From Bacteroidota bacterium (GTDB lineage Bacteria; Bacteroidota; Bacteroidia; B-17B0; Aurantibacillaceae), in the NCBI GenBank assembly GCA_018267655.1, contig JAFDYB010000067.1:1-39822 (forward strand): 39,822 nt of DNA. The letters run 5' to 3'. Position 1 is the first letter of the stretch, and every line of letters starts with the position of its first letter. The translations under genes and the position numbers were made by a program. Of the stretch, positions 1-6,929 are shown piece after piece. The notes below the pieces were generated by a model that saw only the letters and a program-made list of their open reading frames with translations, was not told the DNA's origin and searched no databases.

Positions 1-2
1 AA

Positions 3-290
3 CATTTAGGCTATCTGTTTGATAATTTGGACATTACAGGTAAACGTGAGATTATCCGTTCGAGCTTGCGAAAAAACCTCGTGTTTTCAGATGGTAAAGC
101 TCGAACGGAAAAACCAAACGAGCTACTATTGCTGATTTGCTTGGTAAATGGGCAACACAGAGGATTTAAAAATGAGAAAGGGAGCAAATTTTGCTCCCTT
201 TCTGCTAAGGTACCCTATAGGTTGAAATTATCGAACTTTATCGAAGATTTTAACAAAATTAGAAAGTTAAAAGCTTTCATGGAAATTTAA
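3..290 (+). CDS. C-terminal fragment of probable serine recombinase (cut by window edge)
   Basis: The frame is open from base 3, so the gene begins before the window and only about 95 residues are visible. The start is missing; the TTG at 27 need not be used. The visible segment reads LFDNLDITGKREII, then LVFSDGK, then RTEKPNELLLLI. This resembles the end of large serine recombinases of Bacteroidota, where a short helix leads to a strand-like F-x-(D/E)-G stretch and an R-T-x-x-x-N-E-L motif. The catalytic N-terminal domain is outside the window, so function rests on the tail alone. A strong hairpin (176-202) lies within the last third of the frame, so the residues after about 170 may be poorly conserved read-through. 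It could also be the end of an unrelated DNA-binding protein. Confidence 0.45.
   Translation, partial: HLGYLFDNLDITGKREIIRSSLRKNLVFSDGKARTEKPNELLLLICLVNGQHRGFKNEKGSKFCSLSAKVPYRLKLSNFIEDFNKIRKLKAFMEI
176..202. terminator. Perfect 13-bp hairpin, probable terminator
   Basis: GAAAGGGAGCAAA (176-188) is followed after one base by its exact reverse complement (190-202). The stem is GC-rich in the middle. It sits at the 3' end of the recombinase-like frame but before its stop at 288-290. There is no long T run after it, so termination is likely but not certain. Confidence 0.5.
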
Positions 291-359
291 CAGTTTGCGT
301 AAATTTTATTCCTTTTAACCCTAAGTTCTCTATGCCAGTTTTCTTTATAAACATGACAG

Positions 360-385
360 ATTATCCGTCAATATTGACGGATAAT
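360..385. repeat. Perfect 26-bp palindrome of two inverted TTATCCGTCA half-sites
   Basis: The palindrome is centred between 372 and 373 and consists of ATTATCCGTCAAT followed by its reverse complement. The same TTATCCGTCA word recurs in direct orientation at 37422-37549, about 37 kb away. It lies in the 158-bp gene-free gap between the recombinase tail and the NHL gene. It may be a protein-binding operator, a recombination site, or a terminator for the convergent genes on either side. Confidence 0.7.
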
Positions 386-448
386 TTATTTTACAATTCA
401 AATCAGCACCTTTAAAATCAAATCAAAAATAAGGGATAAGCTTTTGCC

Positions 449-1972
449 TCAATCCCTCTTAAGTAATTTGACTCTTTTGGTTTCCGATAATCCCGCAATT
501 TCAACAAAATAAACCCCATCCTCATATTTTGTTAAATCAAATTGTAAAGTCTCAGGTGCACTATCTAACTTAGTATAAATAAGCTCTTGGCCAAGCGAAT
601 TAAAAACTCTTGCAAATCCTTTTTTGATCTGGTTATCAAATTTCAAATTAAATATTCCCGTACTTGGATTTGGATAAATTACCGGCTCATTTTTTAAATC
701 ATTTTGTGCCTCGATTCCTGTACAAGTTGAGACGGAAATGGTAACAGCACTAAGATCACTGCAACCAATAAAATTAGTTGAAGTCACAGAATAAGTTGTG
801 GTTACAGAAGGTGAGACCGCAATCGTATTCGATGTTGATCCAGTATTCCAGTAATAGCTATTACTTGCTCCAGAAACTGTAATTGTTGATGACTGCCCTG
901 CGCAAATAACAGAATTTGTATTGGCAATAGTTACAGTTGGAGTAGGACATTGAAAGCCCTTCACAATATGATTTTGTGCGCTGCAAAACAAAATGTTTCC
1001 CGAACCATCATTAACTATTCCGATTGGTATTCCTGCCCCAGAATAAACCGTGTTAATTACTCCCATGCTATTAATTTCTCTGATTGCATTGTTAGCCATA
1101 TCGCTAATGAAAACATTGCCATTGCCATCTAAACTAATGCCTTGCGGCGTATTTAATTGTGCTGATGTTGCCAAACCTCCATCACCGGAGTATCCTTGAG
1201 TTCCATTCCCTGCTATTGTTGAAATTATTCCTGAGGTATTAATCTTCCTTATGCAATGGTTAGACCCATCCACAATATAAATGTTACCCGCTGCATCAAC
1301 TGTAACCCCATGAGGGAAACTTAACTGCGCATTTGTAGCCAATCCTCCATCTCCCGAATAACCAGCTGTTCCCGTACCTGCTACGGTCACTATGGTTCCA
1401 GAAGGAGTTACTTTTCTTAAAACATGATTATTGTATTCCGTAAAATAGATATTTCCTAAAGCATCAACAGCTATTCCTGAAGGTGTTCTTAAATTTGCAG
1501 CTGTTGCCGAACCACCATCACCTGAATAGCCATAAACACCATTTCCTGCAACTGTGGTTATTATTCCTGAAACAACCTTTCTGATTCTGTTATTATACCA
1601 ATCTGAAATATAAACAGTATTAGATACAACCGCAATTCCTGATGGAAAATTTAGCTTAGCAGAGGTTGATGCACCTCCATCACCGGAAAATCCTGAAATT
1701 CCATTTCCGGCAAGTGTATTGATAACACTACTCGTATTAACAATTCTTACACTATAATTCCAATTTTCTCCAATATAAAAATTACCCGAAGCGTCTTTAG
1801 CCAATCCATAAGGGTAATTTAATTGAGCTTGCCACGCCATTCCCCCATCACCTGTATAGCCCTGTGATCCATTCCCAGCAAATGTGTATGTGGTTATAAT
1901 TTGTGATTTAACCACTATACTTAAGGAAAACGAAAGCATTAATACTGAAAAATATTTAATGTAACTCTTCAC
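449..1972 (-). CDS. Secreted NHL-repeat beta-propeller protein with T9SS sorting domain
   Basis: The protein has 507 residues. A signal peptide (residues 1-23, ending near VKSQ) is followed by at least five NHL-type repeats of about 56 residues, each built on AGNGxxGYSGDGG, a P-x-G-(I/V)-A-V-D turn and a GN-x-Y-I-x-(D/E) strand. Together they would form a beta-propeller. Residues about 345-420 form an Ig/PKD-like segment (ICAGQSSTITVSG). Residues about 430-507 are a type A T9SS sorting domain: YPNPSTGIFNL, VFNSLGQEL, YEDGVYFVEI, ending KRVKLLKRD. The product should therefore cross the outer membrane by T9SS and be surface-anchored or released. The start is GTG at 1972, which shares its G with the TAG stop of the upstream NHL gene, implying coupled translation. 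Ligand unknown. Confidence 0.88.
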   Translation of the reverse strand: MKSYIKYFSVLMLSFSLSIVVKSQIITTYTFAGNGSQGYTGDGGMAWQAQLNYPYGLAKDASGNFYIGENWNYSVRIVNTSSVINTLAGNGISGFSGDGGASTSAKLNFPSGIAVVSNTVYISDWYNNRIRKVVSGIITTVAGNGVYGYSGDGGSATAANLRTPSGIAVDALGNIYFTEYNNHVLRKVTPSGTIVTVAGTGTAGYSGDGGLATNAQLSFPHGVTVDAAGNIYIVDGSNHCIRKINTSGIISTIAGNGTQGYSGDGGLATSAQLNTPQGISLDGNGNVFISDMANNAIREINSMGVINTVYSGAGIPIGIVNDGSGNILFCSAQNHIVKGFQCPTPTVTIANTNSVICAGQSSTITVSGASNSYYWNTGSTSNTIAVSPSVTTTYSVTSTNFIGCSDLSAVTISVSTCTGIEAQNDLKNEPVIYPNPSTGIFNLKFDNQIKKGFARVFNSLGQELIYTKLDSAPETLQFDLTKYEDGVYFVEIAGLSETKRVKLLKRD

Positions 1973-3075
1973 TATTTAATAACCCTAATTCTATGATTAA
2001 ACGTATCTGTAAAATAAATAGCACCTGTTGAGCTAATTGCTATCCCTATTGGCCCTGCGATTTCTGACGCCGACGCCAGTCCATTATCGCCTTTTAAGCC
2101 TCTAATACCATCACCTGCAATAGTTGAAATAATACCTGATGTGTTCACTTTTCTAATACGGTTGTTTAGCATGTCCGTAAAATAAACATTACCACTTGCA
2201 TCAACAGCTACACCTTGTGGCATCGCTATTTGCGCAGATGTTGCAGAACCGCCATCACCCGAAAATCCTCGGACGCCATTTCCGGCAATTGTGGTTATAT
2301 TACTACTGTTGTTTTGCACACTCACTTTTCTTATCCGATCGTTACCTGAATCAACTATATAAATATTCCCTGAATCATCAATTGTTACACCGTGAGGACC
2401 ATTAAGCTGGCATGCATCTGCTCGTCCACCATCTCCTGAAAAACCTTGTACGTGTGGTGTTCCTGCAACTAAAGTAATAATTCCAGAGGGATCAATTTTT
2501 CTGACAACATGATTGGCGTACTCAGTTATGTAAATATTTCCTTGCCCATCAATAGCAATACCCGATGGAGAACTAATGTTTGCAGATGTCGCAGGACCTC
2601 CATTACCAGAATAACCCGCATTACCCGTACCGGCAATTGTTGTTAGAATACCTTTTGTGTCAATCTTCCTTATTTTATTACTATTCCACTCAGCAACATA
2701 AACATTACCTAGAGCATCCACGGCAACAGCACTTGGTAAGTTTAATGGAGAGTTCTTTGCAGAAGAATTATCATCGGAATTTCCAGCTTTTCCATTACCA
2801 CTAACAATGCTTATTATATCATTTGACTTAACACACCTAACCATATTGGAAAAATGCTCTGCAATTAATACATTGCCACTATTGTCAGTTGCTAAAGCGT
2901 ATGGATAATACAACTTACTAAAACTCGCTGAATTGTTATCCACTATAACACTATCAACTCTAATAGAATCAGTAATTGGAAGATTACCCGTTCCTATGCC
3001 CGCAACGGTTGTTATTGTTTGGCTATATATTCTATTACACAAGACTACCAAGATTATTATTGTTTCAATTCTCAT
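1972..3075 (-). CDS. Secreted NHL-repeat beta-propeller protein without sorting domain
   Basis: The protein has 367 residues. A signal peptide (about 1-18, RIYSQ) is followed by about six NHL repeats with AG-x-G-x-x-G-(Y/F)-S-G-D-G-G, (S/A)-G-(V/I)-A-(V/I)-D, GN-(I/V)-Y and IRK(V/I) elements. It ends directly after the last blade at HRIRVIK and lacks the C-terminal sorting domain of its downstream neighbour, so it probably stays in the periplasm or travels with a partner. Its TAG overlaps the neighbour's GTG by one base. It lies 22 bp after the lipoprotein gene, so the two NHL genes probably belong to the orphan Rhs-tip transcript. The role is likely protein or ligand binding. A tandem-duplication origin is likely because the repeats of the two proteins are close. 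Confidence 0.85.
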   Translation of the reverse strand: MRIETIIILVVLCNRIYSQTITTVAGIGTGNLPITDSIRVDSVIVDNNSASFSKLYYPYALATDNSGNVLIAEHFSNMVRCVKSNDIISIVSGNGKAGNSDDNSSAKNSPLNLPSAVAVDALGNVYVAEWNSNKIRKIDTKGILTTIAGTGNAGYSGNGGPATSANISSPSGIAIDGQGNIYITEYANHVVRKIDPSGIITLVAGTPHVQGFSGDGGRADACQLNGPHGVTIDDSGNIYIVDSGNDRIRKVSVQNNSSNITTIAGNGVRGFSGDGGSATSAQIAMPQGVAVDASGNVYFTDMLNNRIRKVNTSGIISTIAGDGIRGLKGDNGLASASEIAGPIGIAISSTGAIYFTDTFNHRIRVIK

Positions 3076-3097
3076 AATACGTTTTTATTGTTTAAAA

Positions 3098-3721
3098 TTA
3101 ATACCAAATCTCAACACCCATTTTAGGGTCTTTAAAATCTTCTTTTGAATTACATTTCTTTTTTTCTGCATAATAATCCAATAAAGAATATCCATCAGCC
3201 ATCTCCATCCCATCTTTGTATTCACCCCTATCTAATGCTATAAATGCTTTTTCAACTGAATCATTTTTTACAAAAAAATATTTTATTTTATTTTGGGTTT
3301 CGGATCTTAATAAAACCCTTAAGACTTCACAGTTCTTACCGAGTCTAATGTAAGCAGAAAAAAAAACTCTTTTTTCTATCTCATTGTTAATGCAATCTAA
3401 ATTTAGATCATATGACTCTTTTAAAATTGTCAGATTTCCTTTGCAAAAATTACATTTAACTAGAATTGTATCCGCAATCTTCGTATTCAATAAATCTAAA
3501 ATTGGCCTTATGGACCTTGTAGTATCAATGTGTGATTGTACATTTTTTGCATCAACTTTAAATGTTTCTATAAGTTCATGGCAATTTACTAATGTTTCTT
3601 TATTGTCAGTATTCACCAAGGAGCTTTCTGATTTGGTATTATGCTCTGAAAGAACAGAATTACTACACGAGTACGTTAAAAATAACGTTAGAATAGTTAC
3701 TATTTTTATTTTATTTTTCAT
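3098..3721 (-). CDS. Lipoprotein, candidate immunity protein for the orphan Rhs tip
   Basis: The protein has 207 residues. The N-terminus is a lipoprotein signal with lipobox L-T-Y-S-C19, followed by a Ser/Asn-rich linker. The mature part is charged and helical-looking, with a CNFC pair near residues 90-93 and several further cysteines. I do not recognise the family. The ATG at 3721 lies inside the last codons of the Rhs-tip gene, whose TAA is at 3711-3713 (11-bp overlap), so the two are translated together. In polymorphic toxin loci the gene directly after an Rhs toxin tip normally encodes its immunity protein; this role is inferred from position only. A lipoprotein would protect from the periplasmic face of a membrane. 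Confidence 0.75.
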   Translation of the reverse strand: MKNKIKIVTILTLFLTYSCSNSVLSEHNTKSESSLVNTDNKETLVNCHELIETFKVDAKNVQSHIDTTRSIRPILDLLNTKIADTILVKCNFCKGNLTILKESYDLNLDCINNEIEKRVFFSAYIRLGKNCEVLRVLLRSETQNKIKYFFVKNDSVEKAFIALDRGEYKDGMEMADGYSLLDYYAEKKKCNSKEDFKDPKMGVEIWY

Positions 3722-4739
3722 CTTTCTTTTCAGTCGGAATTACTACTTTAATCTCAAATTGATCTAATTTTTTCGAATTATCCTTATAGTTTCCTTTTCC
3801 AAAAATTATATCACCTTGTTCGGTAATCTCAAAGTAATTTTTTGTAGGGCTTGTATCTCTGTAAGAATCACTCATAGCATTTTCTGTAAACGTGAAAACT
3901 TGTTTACCATCAATAACATCCCTTCCAGTTATTACAACATAATGATCGATTGACTTATCGTAGCCAGCATTCTCAGCGTAATCCTTTTTTGAGCGAGCAT
4001 CAATTCCTACTACAACTGGTCTCCCATTTTCTAGCGAATTGTTTATCATGTCAACCGCCTTTTCAGTTTGCGAAGCTCTCTTTTTACCACCTGAAGTATA
4101 AAGTCTAATAGCACCTTTTTCGGTCATCTTATACCCCATGTCTTCAACGTCTTTTTTTGCTGCTTTAAAGCAATTTTGCCCCGAAGAAGCCCAACTATTA
4201 TATGTTGACCCAATTACACTAGGAATTTTTGTATAAATCCATTCAGTAAGTTTCGAACCTTGTTTATCAAAAATATGCATACCAATATTGTAGTACTTCA
4301 TTCCTTTGTATTCAATTGTGTTCATATCTGGACTCTTTAGTTTTATTAATGCGCTTACAATAAAAGCTTTAAAGGGATCAGAGCGTTTTAACATCTCAAA
4401 AGTATGTATGTTCATATACTCTAAGCCATCTTGATCAAACCCATCAACTGGACGGTTCTCTGCAAAAGAATATGGGGAATTGTAAGCAAATGAACTTGCC
4501 TCTGGATCGACACTTAAAAATCGTCCTAATGAAGGGTTATATATTCTATTACCATAATCTTGAGTTCCTTGACCAGAACTTACAAAACCTCTATCATTTT
4601 CTTTTGAATTAAATCCTATTCGGGTTAAATTAGATTTGTATGTTCGACCCCACATTTCTTGCCCAAATGGGTATAAGTTTATGCCCGATTTTGGTCGGCA
4701 TACCTGATTTTCTAGAGTATCATTTGAAAAAAATCGCAT
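3711..4739 (-). CDS. Orphan Rhs core tip with papain-like C-terminal domain (candidate toxin)
   Basis: The protein has 342 residues. Residues 20-105 are the end of an Rhs repeat-associated core: YPFGQEMWGR, IGFNSKEND, YGNRIYNPSLGRFLSVDP, NSPYSFAENRPVDGFDQDG. The thousands of residues that normally precede this core are absent, and the upstream DNA is a repeat region, so this is an orphan tip rather than a full Rhs. After the DPxG-like boundary, residues 110-342 form a separate domain with Gln188-x-Cys190 (SGQNCF), His266 (IDHYVVITG) and Asn287 (FTENA). That order fits a papain-like or C39-like cysteine peptidase fold, a known class of toxin tip. The first 20 residues do not look Rhs-derived, and no secretion signal is present, so it may work only after recombination onto a full Rhs gene. 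A lipoprotein gene overlaps its 3' end. Confidence 0.8.
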   Translation of the reverse strand: MRFFSNDTLENQVCRPKSGINLYPFGQEMWGRTYKSNLTRIGFNSKENDRGFVSSGQGTQDYGNRIYNPSLGRFLSVDPEASSFAYNSPYSFAENRPVDGFDQDGLEYMNIHTFEMLKRSDPFKAFIVSALIKLKSPDMNTIEYKGMKYYNIGMHIFDKQGSKLTEWIYTKIPSVIGSTYNSWASSGQNCFKAAKKDVEDMGYKMTEKGAIRLYTSGGKKRASQTEKAVDMINNSLENGRPVVVGIDARSKKDYAENAGYDKSIDHYVVITGRDVIDGKQVFTFTENAMSDSYRDTSPTKNYFEITEQGDIIFGKGNYKDNSKKLDQFEIKVVIPTEKKDEK

Positions 4740-4813
4740 TTTTTCTTTCGGGCTTATAATTCAAAAATACAAAAAATTTAGTCGGCATTGTCATACTTAA
4801 GGAAAGTTTTTTT

Positions 4814-4831
4814 CACTTCGACAGGCTCAGT
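4814..4831. repeat. Short interspersed repeat-like word
   Basis: CACTTCGACAGGCTCAGT resembles an interspersed repeat word I remember from many Bacteroidota genomes. Only one copy was noticed here. It lies 75 bp upstream of the orphan Rhs tip, between that gene and the large palindrome. Confidence 0.3.
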
Positions 4832-4860
4832 ATAAAATTTAATCGTAAGTTCAGAACCCA

Positions 4861-5032
4861 CGCACAACAAGCCTTTGCCAACAACCGCAGACTTTAACAT
4901 AACGTGCTATTATAGTACAGGCTGCACAAAAAAAGTGCAGACGAGAACCTGTCCTATAATCACATTATGTATAAATAGCAAAGCTATACGCTGCGCTGTT
5001 TGCAAAGGCTTGTTCTTCTACGCTCCTGTGCG
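4861..5032. repeat. Large nested imperfect palindrome (attC-like fold candidate)
   Basis: Four stem blocks nest around one centre. AACAAGCCTTTGC (4866-4878) pairs perfectly with 5002-5014. The block 4880-4890 pairs with 4991-5000 with small mismatches. CATAACGTG (4898-4906) pairs with 4961-4969, with one mismatch. ATTATAGTACAGG (4909-4921) pairs 12 of 13 with 4948-4960. CTGCAC (4922-4927) pairs with GTGCAG (4935-4940) around an A7 loop. CGCACA (4861-4866) and TGTGCG (5027-5032) are a further inverted pair at the outside. Such a fold could act as single-stranded DNA, as in integron attC sites, or as RNA. It lies about 1 kb beyond the recombinase genes. Confidence 0.65.
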
Positions 5033-5206
5033 CTTAGTCGCACGAGCTTACACACCCTTCCGCCCTACGGTTGGAGCATTCCAATAAAATATAAATCCTT
5101 TTTCCTGCGCACTTTCTTTATTAAAAAGGTTTTATATTTTCTTGGAACGTTGTTTTCTGTGTGTGCTAAAAAAATATTCATTCTTTTTTGAGGGAAGCAA
5201 AACAGC

Positions 5207-5277
5207 GCTCGATTTTTATAGATAGATAAAAAAGGTTGTGCGTTGGCTTGTGCGTTTATCTATCTATAAAAATGAGC
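5207..5277. repeat. Inverted repeat, 23-bp arms, enclosing two TGTGCG words
   Basis: The left arm 5207-5230 (GCTC, one extra G, then ATTTTTATAGATAGATAAA) is matched by the right arm 5255-5277; 19 bp are consecutive and perfect. The 24-base spacer holds TGTGCG at 5237 and 5249. The arrangement looks like a binding or recombination site with motif copies inside a stem-loop. No gene overlaps it. Confidence 0.7.
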
Positions 5278-5344
5278 ATCCGGGGTTGAAGGGGTGGAAG
5301 ACCCCTTAGCCTGTGCGTTGGATTTTGTTTTGTTTTTCTTTTTT

Positions 5345-5394
5345 AATAAACCTGTGGAACTATTAATAAAATCAATCATTCCACAAGGTTTATT
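5345..5394. repeat. Inverted repeat with 15-17 bp arms
   Basis: AATAAACCTGTGGAA (5345-5359) pairs with ATTCCACAAGGTTTATT (5378-5394), with one bulged base. The loop is 18 bases. A T-rich stretch precedes the left arm and a T run follows the right arm, so on the plus strand this could also serve as a transcription terminator. Confidence 0.6.
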
Positions 5395-5399
5395 TTTTC

Positions 5400-5814
5400 C
5401 TGTGGTTGTGCGTAAGAGGTAAAACAGCCTTGAGCTAGCGGAGGAGATTGGCTGCAATGAGTGAAGCGATAGCGTAACGGATTGCGGACAATGTGCAGCT
5501 TTAGCGAGCCGTCCTGCGAGTGGAGCTGGTGGTGGAAGCACGGGAGTTGTGAGGAACGAACAACGGGTGCGACCTATGTTGTAAACACAAGGGCTTGCCA
5601 TTAAAAAATAATTCAATCAAGCCCGCAGCCACCAGCGACCCGCAGGCGAGCCAAATTATTGGCAGGCGGTGGATGCGTTGTGTTGTGAGCGTAATGAGTG
5701 AGGAACGAACGTAATGAGCGAACAATACAAAAGCAGACAAAGCAGCCTGCCCTGAGCAAACTAAAGCCAATGAAAAGTATGACAAAGTGCGTAATGCAAT
5801 GAAGCACCCGAAGG
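5400..5814. other. Structured non-coding stretch, richer in G and C than its surroundings
   Basis: No convincing gene is present: open frames on the minus strand overlap one another, lack recognisable domains and read as low-complexity translation. The stretch is visibly richer in G and C than its neighbours. It contains a 13-bp direct repeat GTGAGGAACGAAC at 5549-5561 and 5698-5710, a doubled GTAATGAG (5691 and 5711), and a small stem GCCAA/TTGGC near 5651-5664. It might be a structured RNA, an origin-like region, or an accessory part of the element's recombination site. I do not recognise it. Confidence 0.4.
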
Positions 5815-5874
5815 GCAAAGCAAGTGTTTTTTATACCTTAAAAAAACAACTCTCATAAAAAACTTTTGCTTTGC
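5815..5874. repeat. Inverted repeat, 20-bp arms, 18 matching
   Basis: GCAAAGCAAGTGTTTTTTAT (5815-5834) pairs with ATAAAAAACTTTTGCTTTGC (5855-5874) around a 20-base loop. It lies about 100 bp beyond the stop codon of the downstream recombinase gene (5973), so on the minus strand it may terminate the ATPase-recombinase transcript. It is also the last of a series of four inverted repeats that fill the gene-free region. Confidence 0.6.
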
Positions 5875-5972
5875 TTTGGCGTATCTTTTTGTATTGGCTT
5901 TACTTTTGCGAAGACCGCTTTACCTGTGTGTAGGATTGTGCGTATTGGGGCGGCTTGTGCGGTGGGTTTTCT

Positions 5973-6929
5973 TTATCCGATGGGATGATATTTTTTTATA
6001 TCGTCTTGTAATTCTTCAATGTTATTAATTTGGTAAGCTTCTGTGCTGCTCACGTATCTATGCCCTGCCATGTATTGCACTTTTCTAAGGTTGTGGATTT
6101 TTAACCAGTTTGTTATTACTGATGTTCTAATGTGTTTGATGTCTTTTATTTTCTTGTTCTTCTCTTGTATTGATTTTACTAGCTTTTGCATGATGTTAGC
6201 GAAGTTTAAAGATGTTCCTACACTTATAAAAACTTTAGTGCTTTCTTTTTTTGTAGCTTCTAAAATCTGCTTTCTAATCGTGTGTACATAATCCATTAAA
6301 TCATAAACCTGGTGCGCTTCTAATTTTAGTAATCTTCCTTCTGTTCTCTTGCTGCCTTGTATATTTATTTTTCCTTCTCTTAGCTGTAAATCGGTTAATT
6401 CAAGCTTTGCCAGTTCTTCGGTTCTGATGCCTTGGTAAATGATTAATCCTAATATTATTTTGTTTCTTCTTCTTGCCAGTTCGTTGTTTGTTTGTGGCGG
6501 TACTTTTTTCCCTTTCTCGTATTCTCTTTTTTCTACGTTGTAATTTTTATAAATAGTTTCTAGTTCTTCAGGCGTTAATATTTCTTGTAATACTTTGCGT
6601 TTAATACCCTTTATTTGAACATTAGAAGCGGGATTTTCATTTAGTTGATATTCTGATTGCAAAAATCTGTAAAAGTGATTTAAAGCGTTTACAATCAATA
6701 TTAGCGTTCTTGGCTTGTTGCCCTGCTTTCTTTTGTAATTGATATACGCCAGTACATCGTTATAGCTTACATTTTCGGGTTCTATGTTTTGCGGTTCTAT
6801 CCAGTTTAAAAAATGCTTTACTGTTTTGCATAAGCCTTGTACTGTATTGTTTGTAAAGCCTTTTATTGTCAGCCATTCGCTAAACTGTTCCAAGTATATT
6901 TGCTCCGCTTTGTTCATTTTCTTGTTCAA
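5973..6929 (-). CDS. Tyrosine recombinase, second of a pair
   Basis: The protein has 318 residues. The N-terminal half is a SAM-like core-binding domain (EWLTIKGFTNNTVQGL). The catalytic half has the box I arginine in QGIRTEELAKLEL, K-H-I-R-T-S as the box II region, GHRYVSS with the box III histidine, and the nucleophile in TEAYQ. In box II the usual histidine of HxxR aligns with lysine, a substitution tolerated in this family. It should cut and rejoin DNA through a 3'-phosphotyrosine link. It overlaps the preceding recombinase gene by 50 bp, so the two are made together and may act as a heteromeric pair. The start could instead be the ATG at 6917. The target site is not proven; the inverted repeats just beyond the gene are candidates. 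Confidence 0.9.
   Translation of the reverse strand: MNKKMNKAEQIYLEQFSEWLTIKGFTNNTVQGLCKTVKHFLNWIEPQNIEPENVSYNDVLAYINYKRKQGNKPRTLILIVNALNHFYRFLQSEYQLNENPASNVQIKGIKRKVLQEILTPEELETIYKNYNVEKREYEKGKKVPPQTNNELARRRNKIILGLIIYQGIRTEELAKLELTDLQLREGKINIQGSKRTEGRLLKLEAHQVYDLMDYVHTIRKQILEATKKESTKVFISVGTSLNFANIMQKLVKSIQEKNKKIKDIKHIRTSVITNWLKIHNLRKVQYMAGHRYVSSTEAYQINNIEELQDDIKKYHPIG

Larger units (their letters stand above)
5237..5961 (+). repeat. Recurrent TGTGCG words in the non-coding region
   Basis: TGTGCG occurs at 5237, 5249, 5312, 5407, 5937 and 5956, several times within TGTGCGTTGG or TTGTGCGT. An inverted pair flanks the large palindrome (4861 and 5027). By chance a given 6-mer is expected about once or less in this 1.1-kb stretch counting both strands. 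The copies may be arm-type binding sites for the adjacent tyrosine recombinases; that is inference. Confidence 0.45.

Noticed and set aside
4861..5032. A true integron attC site with integron integrase
   Set aside because: No GTT core box of the usual form, no cassette array, and the recombinases lack the integron-specific insertion as far as can be seen. Kept only as an attC-like fold.
4875..5191. Plus-strand open frames over the large palindrome
   Set aside because: The translation follows the inverted repeat rather than any protein pattern; non-coding structure explains it better.
5260..5818. Three overlapping minus-strand open frames (5260-5616, 5501-5818, 5613-5807) as genes
   Set aside because: They overlap in different frames, have no recognisable domain or start signal, and cover a repeat-rich structured stretch.
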